From Betaproteobacteria bacterium (GTDB lineage Bacteria > Bdellovibrionota_B > Oligoflexia > Silvanigrellales > Silvanigrellaceae), in NCBI GenBank assembly GCA_016868315.1, contig VGHE01000003.1:309044-373043 (forward strand): a stretch of 64,000 nucleotides of DNA, written 5' to 3'. Made by a program: the position numbers and the translations under genes. Below are positions 1-8,550 of the stretch, one piece after another. Under the pieces are notes generated by a model. That model was not told the DNA's origin, did no database searches, and saw only the letters and a list, made by a program, of their open reading frames with translations. How positions within the stretch are numbered: the first letter of the stretch is position 1; every line of letters starts with the position of its first letter.

Positions 1-385
1 TATGAACAACCTCGTCGTGCAACGAGCGACCACCACGCGCAAGGAAAGCTGTGACAACAGTCCATGTGAAGGCACGGAACACAACCGCAAAAAGCACAAA
101 CCAGAGCAATGCAAAAAGGCTGCGTTGCGGTGAAACCTCGGCAAAAAACTCACGCACCGGAACTTCAATCCATGGCCCTTTCGTGCAGGCGTGGTTGCCA
201 CAGGCCTCGACCCACAGCGACACGAGCCAGCGAAACCCATTGGCAAAAAAGTTTTCCGCAACAATCAGAAAAAGCAGAACCGGTCCCATCCAGGCGATGG
301 ATCGCATCGAAAGCAAGTAACGTGAGTAAAAACTCATGCCCAGGCGACCCGTTGCCTTGGACTCTCGGGCAACAAATCCTGTCAT
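1..385 (-). CDS. ABC exporter half, ABCC-like second half (partial, cut by window edge)
   Basis: The frame read on the minus strand from ATG at 385 stays open for 128 codons to the window edge, so only the N-terminus is seen. It shows two strong hydrophobic segments (about residues 34-45 and 90-103), as expected for the first membrane helices of an ABC exporter, with a short loop containing two cysteines between them. Its ATG overlaps the stop of the preceding ABC gene as ATGA, so the two are co-transcribed and probably translationally coupled. That neighbour carries only one membrane domain and one ATPase domain, so this gene most likely supplies the second half of the transporter. The ATPase domain lies outside the window and is inferred. 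Confidence 0.7.
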   Translation of the reverse strand, partial: MTGFVARESKATGRLGMSFYSRYLLSMRSIAWMGPVLLFLIVAENFFANGFRWLVSLWVEACGNHACTKGPWIEVPVREFFAEVSPQRSLFALLWFVLFAVVFRAFTWTVVTAFLARGGRSLHDEVVH

Positions 386-2484
386 GCGCTCTCATCTCCA
401 GGTGAACTGTTTTTCTGATGGGCGTTTTGTTTGAGCGAAGAAAGAATACTGCTCAACCGTGTGCCAGGCTGCGATAAACTCTGCCAATCCCCCTGCTCGA
501 CGAGCTGACCACCATCGAGAACAACGATGTGACGTGCCAGGCTCAAGTGCGCAAGCCTGTGTGTCGCCCAAATGATTGTGGTTGAGGAGCGCCAGCACCC
601 ACCAAATAACTCGCCGACAAGTTTATCTTCGGTTTCTGTATCAACAGCACTGAGAGGATCATCAAGAACAACCAGCGGTCGTTTGGCATAAATTGCCCTT
701 GCCAAACTGAGACGCTGTTTTTGACCGCCCGACAAATTCACCCCTCGTTCACCCAGCTCAGTCTTCAAACCATCAGGCAGTGTTTGAACATCCGTGCTCA
801 ACTGTGCGCGCTCCAGCGCGCGCACGATCTGTGCATCAAAATCTGGAGGAAACTCTCCATCGTTAAGATAAGTGAGTGGTACGTTCTCGCGCACGCTCGC
901 CGCGGCAACAAAGGCTTCCTGCGGCACAAAAGTTTGCACGCGACGCAGTGCGGCGAGCCCTCGCTCACAGTGGATCGGGAAAATGAGCCTTGTTGAATGG
1001 CCATCAGCATCGACAGCATCACACTCAAGCAGTACCTCGCCTCGTGTGGGAGTGATTTCGCCCATAAGAGTCTGCAGCAGTAATGATTTTCCTGCACCAA
1101 CAGGACCAACAATCGCCGAGAGATGCGCTGCAGGGAAGCGACAACTCACACCCTGCAAAGCAGGAGTCGCCACTCCTGGCCATTCCACCCAAACATCACG
1201 GAGATCGAACGAAATGTTCCTAATTTCATGAGCTGCATTGAGTTGTGCAGCAACATCATCTGGCACAGAAAATCCGCGAGATGCGAACTCCTCCGCCTGA
1301 ATTGGAGCAATAAAGATTGCCTCGAGCCGACGCGAACCCACCTGTGCCTCGGAAAATATACGCACAAACCAAGGAAGCGGATTGAGCTGCTGACCAAGAA
1401 TGGATGAGAGCCAAATCGCCGCGAAGACTTGGCTTGCCGATTTGTCGAGATGAAACCAAAGAAAACCAGCAAAAACCCCAAGTGCAACCAACATCCACCA
1501 GGAGGTCGAAAGCCCGAATGAAGTGCTGTAATGAGCCTTCATTTTAAGATCCTGACGAAACTCCCTTTGGGCAGCAATGCGGATATCCCGCGCCATGTGC
1601 TGCGTCCAACCGAAGTAGCGCATCAGACGAGCAGCCTGAACCCATTCGGTGACCAGTGAAAGCCGCCGGTCACTGCGGCGCATAAGCTCGCCGTGAAGCT
1701 TCTGTCCGAGCCATGAAAAGAACAAAGAAACAGGAATCTGCAGGAGCAAAATCCCGAGAGCAACGAATGCTGCAGAACCCACAATTGTCCACATCACCGC
1801 GACAATCAGTGTGACACTCACAAACAACACGGGAAAATCAACCGCTGCATGCGCGAAAAATTCGGCCACATGACGCGCGTCAGTTTGCGCCACATTGACG
1901 ATATCTCCGGTCGGGAAGCGTGCTTTGGCTTGACGCGACATGTTCAAAACAAAAGTATTCAGCCAGCGGGCGAGAGTCGTCTGCACACGAAATACCACCA
2001 GCGTTTCGCGTTCAATTTTCTGAGCGTGCAGACTTGCAGCCAAAACGTTGAGCCCGAATACGGCCAGGGCAATCAATACGCTCTGCTGCGCTATCTCCCA
2101 CACACCGGCGGAGCCTGGAAGCCCCCCATTTTCGAATAACTCAAGAATACGAACAGCCAAGAGCGCCGCAATGATGGAACAAACAACGTCAACAATATGA
2201 ATGGAAAACATTTTTAAGAGAGAGAGTCTCTCGGCCCGCGCAATAGTGCGCATGACTGAATGGCGCAGCTGCGGAAGAACAGCAAATACACCCTGTTCGT
2301 AGTTGTGCTTGTCCGTGAAAATCCGCTCTACCCAAATCATCTTGCGCAAGTGATGCTCTTCACCCGCTTCTGTTTTGAGAGTTCGAAGAAGTGGGTTAAC
2401 ATCAGAGAACATGAGCCGTTGCCATACGCCCCGAAAACTCCCGATGCCCTCGGGGATATGAAGGACGCTGCGGATGAATTTCAC
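382..2484 (-). CDS. ABC transporter, membrane domain plus ATPase, ABCC/MRP-like first half
   Basis: A 700-residue exporter half: six hydrophobic segments over roughly residues 95-370, then a nucleotide-binding domain. The Walker A motif is GPVGAGKS (Lys about 466), the signature is LSGGQKQR, and Walker B runs into LVVLDDPLSAVD. The wording PVGAGKSLLLQTLMGE and GERGVNLSGGQKQRLSLARA resembles the first ATPase domain of eukaryotic ABCC/MRP proteins more than usual bacterial MsbA-type exporters. An uncommon N-terminal region of about 90 residues precedes the first helix. The start is GTG at 2484 with GGAG nine bases upstream; it overlaps the start of the divergent gene by 11 bases. It is coupled to the next ABC half by ATGA. 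Substrate unknown; export of amphipathic compounds is inference. Confidence 0.85.
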   Translation of the reverse strand: MKFIRSVLHIPEGIGSFRGVWQRLMFSDVNPLLRTLKTEAGEEHHLRKMIWVERIFTDKHNYEQGVFAVLPQLRHSVMRTIARAERLSLLKMFSIHIVDVVCSIIAALLAVRILELFENGGLPGSAGVWEIAQQSVLIALAVFGLNVLAASLHAQKIERETLVVFRVQTTLARWLNTFVLNMSRQAKARFPTGDIVNVAQTDARHVAEFFAHAAVDFPVLFVSVTLIVAVMWTIVGSAAFVALGILLLQIPVSLFFSWLGQKLHGELMRRSDRRLSLVTEWVQAARLMRYFGWTQHMARDIRIAAQREFRQDLKMKAHYSTSFGLSTSWWMLVALGVFAGFLWFHLDKSASQVFAAIWLSSILGQQLNPLPWFVRIFSEAQVGSRRLEAIFIAPIQAEEFASRGFSVPDDVAAQLNAAHEIRNISFDLRDVWVEWPGVATPALQGVSCRFPAAHLSAIVGPVGAGKSLLLQTLMGEITPTRGEVLLECDAVDADGHSTRLIFPIHCERGLAALRRVQTFVPQEAFVAAASVRENVPLTYLNDGEFPPDFDAQIVRALERAQLSTDVQTLPDGLKTELGERGVNLSGGQKQRLSLARAIYAKRPLVVLDDPLSAVDTETEDKLVGELFGGCWRSSTTIIWATHRLAHLSLARHIVVLDGGQLVEQGDWQSLSQPGTRLSSILSSLKQNAHQKNSSPGDESA

Positions 2485-3526
2485 CTCTCTCGACTCCTTT
2501 TCTCAGCACGTTGCGGCGGTCATGTTACCGCTCTTTTCAAACTCGTCCACCGCAACTCGGGATTTGCACGACAATACCTGGTTGTTGTGGCAGCTTGCTT
2601 GGCTTTATCGAGATACGCATGTGGTTTCGCAGCCACTGGCGACATGCCTCAAAAACTTTGTTGCTGCTGATATCCCGTGCAGTGCAGCGAGTGACCGAAT
2701 TCGCCACGCCTGGATGCAACAGATAGGCTACCCTGAAGCCTCAAGATTGGAGCCTGCGCCGGCATTTCATCCCGCGCATAAACTTCGCCTTTTACTTACA
2801 AAAATATTTCCTGAAGCACATTCACCCGAGACACAACTCTTACGATATCTCACTTCCATCTCAGGAATGCCGGAGACTGAAGCCTCACTTCTCGTGCAGT
2901 GGCTCACCTCACCAGAGGCACGACTACACCTTCCCTTAACCCCTCCCCTGATGGCGGTTGAGTCCTACAATTGGCTCGCTCCCGATGCCGTGAGCGCGGT
3001 GCTCGAAGGTGAAGCCAAGGCTGCGCCTCTTCTTGCTCAGAAAAACTTCCACATCATTCCGTTGCCCACACATGTGAATCGGCCCGCATCTTTAATGCTC
3101 GCTGATGGAAGTCTTTGGCTCTGCTGGCCGAAGCCTGACTCAATGCAAGCACCACATCCCATTGTGCAAGCGACCCTGGTGCTCCACGAATCATCTCACT
3201 TGCGGAAGAACGCAGATCTCTTCCGAGCAGGAGGAACCCCCTCGGCAGAGGCTGACACACTTTGGAACAGTGAGGACTCTGCTTTGCGCGCGGAGTGGAT
3301 TGCATTGGAAAAGCTCTGTGCAGGTCAACCCGAAACACTCAGGACTCACTTCAAACAAAGATGGTATGAAGAAAACCACAGAGCTCAACTCCGCTTGTTA
3401 TATTCAGACTGGACGCAATTCTGTGACACTGCACCACAGATGAGTGTCTTCTCTCCGGAACAAGTGATCTCGTTGCCCTTTATGAGTGGGGTGTATGCAT
3501 CACTCGCGGCAAAAATTTACAATTGA
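2474..3526 (+). CDS. Putative HExxH metalloprotein, unknown family
   Basis: A 350-residue protein I do not recognise. It has no signal peptide or clear membrane helix, so it is probably cytoplasmic. Residues 238-242 read HESSH, the zinc-binding HExxH motif, preceded by a hydrophobic strand as in zincin peptidases. A following helix with ALRAEWIALEK (Glu 274 and 279) could supply the third ligand at gluzincin-like spacing. The first 230 residues are mostly helical with many leucines. The start ATG has AAGGA eight bases upstream. Its first codons overlap the 5' end of the divergent ABC gene, so both promoters must lie inside coding sequence. Peptidase activity is inferred from the motif only. 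Confidence 0.7.
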   Translation: MNFTSLDSFSQHVAAVMLPLFSNSSTATRDLHDNTWLLWQLAWLYRDTHVVSQPLATCLKNFVAADIPCSAASDRIRHAWMQQIGYPEASRLEPAPAFHPAHKLRLLLTKIFPEAHSPETQLLRYLTSISGMPETEASLLVQWLTSPEARLHLPLTPPLMAVESYNWLAPDAVSAVLEGEAKAAPLLAQKNFHIIPLPTHVNRPASLMLADGSLWLCWPKPDSMQAPHPIVQATLVLHESSHLRKNADLFRAGGTPSAEADTLWNSEDSALRAEWIALEKLCAGQPETLRTHFKQRWYEENHRAQLRLLYSDWTQFCDTAPQMSVFSPEQVISLPFMSGVYASLAAKIYN

Positions 3527-3571
3527 ACGCAATGAGCCGCGGACGCGCTTTAAAAATAATTTTAGTTCGGT

Positions 3572-3597
3572 AAAAAGAAACCCGTACGCGCCGCGGG
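3572..3597 (-). terminator. Probable terminator of the tRNA-Val transcript
   Basis: Read on the minus strand just after the tRNA, a GC-rich CCCG...CGGG hairpin (3581-3597) is followed by TTTCTTTTT. The stem is short and imperfect, so this is only a moderate call. Confidence 0.45.
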
Positions 3598-3607
3598 GAG
3601 AGGAAAA

Positions 3608-3684
3608 TGGTGCAGCCGCAGGGACTCGAACCCCGGACCCCTGCCGTGTGAAGGCAGTGCTCTAACCAACTGAGCTACGGCTGC
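3608..3684 (-). tRNA. tRNA-Val (anticodon CAC)
   Basis: The cloverleaf folds by eye on the minus strand. The acceptor stem is GCAGCCG/CGGCTGC, the D stem GCTC/GAGC, the anticodon stem CTGCC/GGCAG with loop TTCACAC, and the T arm contains TTCGAGT. The anticodon is CAC, which reads GTG valine codons. The discriminator base is A and CCA is encoded (3608-3610). It lies six bases downstream of the DsbA-like gene on the same strand, so it may be read from that promoter or its own. Confidence 0.95.
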
Positions 3685-3690
3685 AACGAG

Positions 3691-4836
3691 TCAGCGTGGT
3701 TTATTGTCCGGTTCGCGTTTTGTCAACTTCTCAGACTGGCTCTGTGATATTACAGCCTTGTCGAGTGCATCGAGCATCCGTGTGCCCTCGAAAATTTGTC
3801 CTCCAAAAACCACGGCCGGGGTCTGCATCAGACCCGTCTGGCGCGCCAGCTTCTGCGCTTTGCCGAGCAGCTCAGCAAGACCTTCTCCCGAACGCCAGCA
3901 AGCTCTAAAGTCAGACATCTTCATTCCCGTATCACGAGCAAGATCAAAGACCGACACATCACTCAGAAGTTCCCCTTTGGTCAGTGCTGCCATGTGGAAT
4001 GAGGCGAATTCACCTAACTGATTTGCGCACAATGCTCCACGCGAAAAAGCTATTGCGATCTCTGGTTTGGTGTATGGGAAGGGCACGTAAACGGGGCGCA
4101 ATGCACCCCTATGAGTCTCGATGCGCTGCGCAAATTCGACAAAAAAAGGAACGCAGCCTTCACAGAGGTAATCCACAAAGACAACGGCGTTAGGAGTGCC
4201 GCGTGCGTCGCGCGGCAGACCATCAAGATTCAACCCTAAGACTTTGAGCGTGCCCGGTGGACGCTTGAGAGCAACACCCCACTCGCCTTTCTCACGAAGA
4301 CCATTGCTCCAGGTCTCAAGAGCCTCTCGCCGACGTACTTCGTTTAGATAACTGACCAGCTGATCGCGCACGGATAAAAAACCTTCACGCGGGGCGGAAG
4401 GATCGCTGGCTTCATACAGTAAGCGTGCATCGTCGGCTTCGGCTTCCTCACGCGTAAGCAATTCTTCTTCAATTTCCGATTGTGATTTTTGAGTTGCTGC
4501 AGTTTGCGCAGCAATTGTTTTCTCCAGAACGTAAAGCCGTGCGAGCTTGTCGACTTCCTTATACAGTTGAATGTCAGCATCGCGTTGAATTTGAGTTCGG
4601 AGGTTCAGCGCCTTCTCAATCTGGTTTTTCAAGGGAGTTGGAAGCTGCCCCGCAGAAACACCCTGCCCCCGAAATGTGAACAGCGGTTGATCAGTTTTGA
4701 CCGCGAGGGCATCAACACTCAGTTGAATCTCTGGAGTTGTCTGGCGCTCAACAAAAAGCCAGAAGCCCCCAAGCAGAACCGTCGAAACGAGTCCACCGAG
4801 AGCTCCCCACAAGACCGACTTGCGACATAAATTCAT
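3691..4836 (-). CDS. Membrane-anchored DsbA-like thioredoxin-fold protein
   Basis: A 381-residue protein with an N-terminal anchor (about residues 8-27) and a helical, charged region (about 60-150) that may be coiled-coil. A DsbA/thioredoxin_4-like domain takes up the C-terminal half. The redox motif is LCEGC (CxxC) after the strand AVVFVDY, and a cis-proline loop TPAVVFGG follows near the end, as in DsbA and BdbD proteins. This implies a periplasmic thiol-disulfide oxidoreductase or isomerase. The ATG at 4836 is preferred over a TTG 36 bases upstream, because AAGGG sits about ten bases before it and the hydrophobic anchor follows at once. It ends six bases before tRNA-Val. Confidence 0.85.
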   Translation of the reverse strand: MNLCRKSVLWGALGGLVSTVLLGGFWLFVERQTTPEIQLSVDALAVKTDQPLFTFRGQGVSAGQLPTPLKNQIEKALNLRTQIQRDADIQLYKEVDKLARLYVLEKTIAAQTAATQKSQSEIEEELLTREEAEADDARLLYEASDPSAPREGFLSVRDQLVSYLNEVRRREALETWSNGLREKGEWGVALKRPPGTLKVLGLNLDGLPRDARGTPNAVVFVDYLCEGCVPFFVEFAQRIETHRGALRPVYVPFPYTKPEIAIAFSRGALCANQLGEFASFHMAALTKGELLSDVSVFDLARDTGMKMSDFRACWRSGEGLAELLGKAQKLARQTGLMQTPAVVFGGQIFEGTRMLDALDKAVISQSQSEKLTKREPDNKPR

Positions 4837-4894
4837 AGAGTCTGCACCCTTCAAAGCTCCGCACGAAACCAACGTGCCTTGAAAGGGTGCCGTT

Positions 4895-5512
4895 TCACAG
4901 CCAAACTGTCAAACCCGCACCCAATCGAGTTGTCCGGGATTCTGGCTTCACTTCGACGCCTTTGCCATTCTTTCCGCTGTACTTAGACATCGTGTGTGAA
5001 GCACCAACCACAAGTGAGACCTGGCTCGAAGCGAAATAGCTCACTTCGAATGATCCTCTAATGCCAGTCCCCGAAGCAGCAAGACGCTCGCCGTCGATAT
5101 TCAAATTCGCACGTGAAATCACACCCGCAGCGCCAACAATAATGTTGCTAACGGGGGTGCTCATCACCATTTTGGTCTCTATGCCGGAATCGATCATGCG
5201 CATTTCGTTAGCCGCATTGTCGTTATTGTTAAGCTGCGAGGTGCTAAAAAACGCACCCGTTTGAATAAAACGAAAGTGCTCCAATCCAGCACTCAGCTGT
5301 AAGCCATATCCATCGAACCGCTGTGCCGCCCCCTCACCGGTATTTACGTCACTGCGAGCCATGTTGACCTGCTGAGACAGGTAGACGTTGTTCCTATAGG
5401 GGGAACGAAACCGATTGTAGTAGTCATGCGTCGGTTGATACCCGTACGCCGGAGCAACGGCCCAAAGAGAAATCGCCAGAACTACCCACTTTATGTAACT
5501 CAACGCTTTCAT
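4895..5512 (-). CDS. Exported protein, likely small outer-membrane beta-barrel
   Basis: 205 residues with a clear signal peptide ending near AYGYQ (about residue 25). The mature part is rich in alternating polar and hydrophobic residues and glycine, and contains stretches such as GLQLSAGLEHFRF and QVSLVVGASHTMS. It ends in TRLGAGLTVWL, an alternating C-terminal strand closing with an aromatic and a Leu, as in outer-membrane barrels. No family recognised. GAGGTGATTT precedes the ATG. A possible sigma-54 promoter sits 35 bases upstream of the start. It lies upstream of the DsbA-like gene on the same strand and may share its transcript. Confidence 0.75.
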   Translation of the reverse strand: MKALSYIKWVVLAISLWAVAPAYGYQPTHDYYNRFRSPYRNNVYLSQQVNMARSDVNTGEGAAQRFDGYGLQLSAGLEHFRFIQTGAFFSTSQLNNNDNAANEMRMIDSGIETKMVMSTPVSNIIVGAAGVISRANLNIDGERLAASGTGIRGSFEVSYFASSQVSLVVGASHTMSKYSGKNGKGVEVKPESRTTRLGAGLTVWL

Positions 5513-5546
5513 AAATCACCTCATGCTGTGCGTTTGCGGGAGATGC

Positions 5547-5562
5547 AGCACGAGTCATGCCA
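5547..5562 (-). promoter_or_regulatory. Candidate sigma-54 (-24/-12) promoter
   Basis: On the minus strand the sequence TGGCATGACTCGTGCT has the GG-N10-GC arrangement of sigma-54 promoters and differs from TGGCACG-N4-TTGCW at two positions. It would start transcription about 24 bases before the ATG at 5512, leaving room for GAGGTG. No activator site was identified. Confidence 0.4.
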
Positions 5563-5570
5563 AAAATAAC

Positions 5571-5603
5571 TTGACATTTATTTTTGTAGTTCTTTCGTAT
5601 AGT
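5571..5603 (+). promoter_or_regulatory. Weak candidate sigma-70 promoter ahead of nadD
   Basis: A perfect TTGACA (5571-5576) is followed by TATAGT (5598-5603), but the 21-base spacer is longer than the usual 16-18. It lies in the AT-rich gap between the barrel gene and nadD, about 130 bases before the nadD start. Confidence 0.3.
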
Positions 5604-5735
5604 TATTTATCCAAGCAAAAAAGAGGAATGAGTCCAAAGCTGAGTGAATCCTGACCAGTGCCTAAACCTTAGACAGCTCAGTTCTCGCCTGCATTCGACC
5701 GAAACCATGGCTAATAATACCGGGGGAAAGACCTG

Positions 5736-6422
5736 ATGAGCGCAACGCCCGCAAAGAAACGTGTAGGAATTCTTGGTGCTGCCTTCGACCCGCCGCATTA
5801 TGGTCATCTGCTTTTGGCGCAACTTGCGCTCAACACACAAGAACTCGATGAGATTTGGCTCATCCCCTCGCCGGAACGGTGGGATAAAAAGCCCGTGGCC
5901 AGCCATGCTCACCGCCTCGCATGGCTGACTCGAGCTGCAGCCCTGTGTCCGGATGAACTGCGCAAGCACCTGCGTGTCTCCGACGTTGAATTGAAGTTGC
6001 CCACCTACCGCGGCACACACTGGCTGCTCGAGGAAATGCGGCGCCAAAATAAGGGCTGCAGCTTTGCTCTTATACTCGGCTGGGATTCATTTGTTGGAAT
6101 TCCACAATGGCGCGATCCGACCACAGGGACGATGAATGGTGCAGAACTTTTAGCGACCACCCGCTGTTACGTTAGCCCACGTGCGAGTTCCGAGCTTCCG
6201 GAGCCCATCAAGCACCCCGCACCACATGGTGGGGGAGTCGTGATGTTACCTGCGCTCGATGCACCTGAAGCGGGGGATATTTCCTGGATGACCGGTGTCG
6301 CACAAAACCAAGTGGCTGCGCTCTCGAGCAGCTTGATCCGCACCGCTTTAAAGAGTGGCAGCGATATAAAGTTCATGTTTCCTGAACTGCAAAAAGAAAT
6401 CATCGAGAGCAAAGCCTACTGA
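5736..6422 (+). CDS. nadD: Nicotinate-nucleotide adenylyltransferase
   Basis: 228 residues. The enzyme joins nicotinate mononucleotide with ATP to give deamido-NAD in the cytoplasm. The nucleotidyltransferase signature GILGAAFDPPHYGHL (residues 11-25, GxFDPxHxGH) is complete, and the C-terminal ISSTxIR-type motif reads SSSLIRTALKSG. The substrate-binding segment YRGTHWLLEEMR is typical of NadD. Length fits the family. GGGGGAAAG precedes the ATG. The C-terminal motif is followed directly by a short tail. The gene stands alone on the plus strand, convergent with the PfkB kinase. Confidence 0.93.
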   Translation: MSATPAKKRVGILGAAFDPPHYGHLLLAQLALNTQELDEIWLIPSPERWDKKPVASHAHRLAWLTRAAALCPDELRKHLRVSDVELKLPTYRGTHWLLEEMRRQNKGCSFALILGWDSFVGIPQWRDPTTGTMNGAELLATTRCYVSPRASSELPEPIKHPAPHGGGVVMLPALDAPEAGDISWMTGVAQNQVAALSSSLIRTALKSGSDIKFMFPELQKEIIESKAY

Positions 6423-6469
6423 CCGCCGAGCGAGGCAACACAACCGACCGTCAGTGACAAATCAGATTC

Positions 6470-7498
6470 TCATGAGAGAAGCGCACGAGCCTGAAGTTCG
6501 ATGCCCGAGGTCAGACGAACGCCCATGTGGGTCACAGTGTCACTCGCCAAAAGTGTTCCCAGCTGACCACAGACATCCAGCGATTTTCCGCGCACGAGTC
6601 CAAGGAGAAAGCCTCCGGCAAAAAGGTCGCCCGCACCTGTCGTGTCGACAACGTTCACCTTGCGCGTTGGAATATGTAGGGTCTTGCCATGATGACAAAT
6701 CCAAGCGCCGTGGGCACCATCTTTGACTACCGCAAGCTCAACCTGCTCTCCCAATTTTAGCGCCGCCTTTTCAGCGGTGCAGCCCACGAGCATTTCAGCT
6801 TCTTGTGCGTTGGCGAAAACCAACGACACACAGCTGCGAAACAATTCTCCAAAACGCTCCTTGCTGCGCGATACAACGAACGGGTCAGCCACATCGAGTG
6901 CGATTTTCACCTTGCTGGCATGAGCAACGCTGAGTGCATGTTCAATAGCTTCGACTTGCTCTGGTGTATCCCAGACATAGCCAGTGGTGAAGAACACCTT
7001 GCTGTTCTTAATATCTTGCTCCGGAACAAAGCCACGATGATAGGAACGGCACGCACCCAAATGTGTGTTCAGCGTACGTTCACCATCAGGAGTCACCACA
7101 ACCAGGCAAGTACCCGTGGTTTCAGGCACAACGGCAAGACGGTTGCGGATGCTCAACTGCTCGAGTCGTGCCGAGAAAGAATCACCATATGAATCACGTC
7201 CGACGCAAGAACTGTAACTCACCTCAGCACCCACCAAAGCCATTGCACGCAGAGCATTGGCTGCACTTCCGCCCAACTCAACCTCTGCGGTTAGCCGACC
7301 CAAGTTGCCCAGAATGCGCGCCTGTTCACCGCCATCAACGAGTTGCATGCGTCCTTTGTGCATGCCCAATTCGCGCAGGTCGCTTTCTTCTGCGCGCACC
7401 AAAAGGTCAACCAACGCATTTTCGATTGAGGTCACATCGATGGAACGTGCCTGCTGTTCTTTGCTGAGAAACGAGTTGGTCATGAGATCCCCAATCAT
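6470..7498 (-). CDS. PfkB-family carbohydrate/nucleoside kinase
   Basis: 342 residues with the PfkB fold. Near the N-terminal end the glycine motif is ELGGSAANALRAMALVGA. The C-terminal signature is VVDTTGAGDLFAGGFLLG, with the catalytic Asp in GAGD. Overall it resembles the adenosine kinase/ribokinase-like branch found in many Proteobacteria. The substrate cannot be read from sequence; a sugar or nucleoside is likely. The ATG at 7498 overlaps the stop of the lipoprotein gene as ATGA, but a second ATG at 7483 has GGGGAT just before it and may be the true start. It is the last gene of the tonB-receptor-lipoprotein operon, which suggests that its substrate is what that system imports. Confidence 0.88.
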   Translation of the reverse strand: MIGDLMTNSFLSKEQQARSIDVTSIENALVDLLVRAEESDLRELGMHKGRMQLVDGGEQARILGNLGRLTAEVELGGSAANALRAMALVGAEVSYSSCVGRDSYGDSFSARLEQLSIRNRLAVVPETTGTCLVVVTPDGERTLNTHLGACRSYHRGFVPEQDIKNSKVFFTTGYVWDTPEQVEAIEHALSVAHASKVKIALDVADPFVVSRSKERFGELFRSCVSLVFANAQEAEMLVGCTAEKAALKLGEQVELAVVKDGAHGAWICHHGKTLHIPTRKVNVVDTTGAGDLFAGGFLLGLVRGKSLDVCGQLGTLLASDTVTHMGVRLTSGIELQARALLS

Positions 7499-8541
7499 GG
7501 TTTGGCTGTAAAGGTTGTCCAGGCGAAATCGACTCCGCCCTGCAAATCGCGCACTATCCCCACTGCTGTCAACGCCTCACTGCCCGAAAAGGTGAGCTCG
7601 CTACTCGCTGCGCGCTGATTGCTGAGCTCTCCGCGGCTCAAATACCACTGCACTCTCTGCTTGGAGCCCGCTGCCGTTTCAAGACCCGCCAGCTCAAGCC
7701 GCAATTCCTGGGGAGATCCACCCACCTCGCTGCCGCGGGTTGGCGTGATTGCAGTGACGTAGGGTGCTGTATTTGTTGCCGACGAGGCATTCCCAAGAAA
7801 GAATCCCGACAGGCATTTGGAGAATGATGCGCCATTCGAACCACCCCCGCCTTGCTGCGCTTCTGCGACAACAGCAAAAGTCAGAGCACCATTGTCGGCA
7901 CGGAGATTACCTGAAGTCGCCGTGTAGTCGACTTTGAACAGCGGCAACTTGCCAGTAGAGAGAACATCGCCATCGAGTGTCGTACGTGGGGGAGTCGTAA
8001 AAGAAACAACGTGCTCCTCAATCCGCATTGGGTTTTCCTGCTTCACGCTTGCGGCCAATGCATCTGTTGGAAAGCCAAAAAGCTCAAAAGGTGTATCTAC
8101 AAATTGAACTGAAATCGCTTTCTCTAGCTCCTCAAGACACTGAGTCTCGGTGAGATTGGGATCAGATTGAATACGAGTGAAGGCAGCACGGATGTCCTCT
8201 GTGGGTGATTTCTGGACAAGCTGTGCACGCTGCAGGCGCGTGAACTTGATGGCCAGCGGCTGACTTCCCGCTGGTGCAAGACCCAGCATGCGGAAATAAT
8301 ATTTACCTTCCGGACGCAGCGGGTACTGCTGACACACAGTCTCACCTGAGAGTTCAAAGCAATGCCGACCCGCCTGAACAGAATCAAATTTCTGCAGGAT
8401 TTGCATTGCTGGAACACGAATTTCTTCGAGCACATAGAATTTTCGACCAGGCTGGCACGAGAGAAGCAAAGTTGTTGCAGTGCTTCCCAAAAGGAGCATA
8501 AAGGAAGATTCGCGCATTGATTTAGTTAAATTTCTTCTCAT
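7495..8541 (-). CDS. Lipoprotein encoded downstream of TonB-dependent receptor
   Basis: 348 residues of unknown family. The N-terminus has a hydrophobic stretch ending TTLLLSC, a lipobox that predicts lipidation at Cys 29. The mature protein looks like beta-rich repeats with a late segment (APYVTAITPTRGSEVGG) resembling the start of an IPT/TIG-like immunoglobulin domain. A Gly-rich run QGGGGSNGAS sits around residue 235. GAGG lies seven bases before the ATG, and the receptor gene ends ten bases upstream. A surface or periplasmic ligand-binding accessory to the receptor, comparable with the lipoproteins paired with SusC-like receptors, is inference from position alone. Confidence 0.72.
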   Translation of the reverse strand: MRRNLTKSMRESSFMLLLGSTATTLLLSCQPGRKFYVLEEIRVPAMQILQKFDSVQAGRHCFELSGETVCQQYPLRPEGKYYFRMLGLAPAGSQPLAIKFTRLQRAQLVQKSPTEDIRAAFTRIQSDPNLTETQCLEELEKAISVQFVDTPFELFGFPTDALAASVKQENPMRIEEHVVSFTTPPRTTLDGDVLSTGKLPLFKVDYTATSGNLRADNGALTFAVVAEAQQGGGGSNGASFSKCLSGFFLGNASSATNTAPYVTAITPTRGSEVGGSPQELRLELAGLETAAGSKQRVQWYLSRGELSNQRAASSELTFSGSEALTAVGIVRDLQGGVDFAWTTFTAKP

Positions 8542-8550
8542 ATCTGCACC

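Noticed and set aside
5571-5603. Strong sigma-70 promoter before nadD
   Set aside because: The -35 is perfect but the only TATA-like box leaves a 21-base spacer, so it is kept only as a weak candidate.
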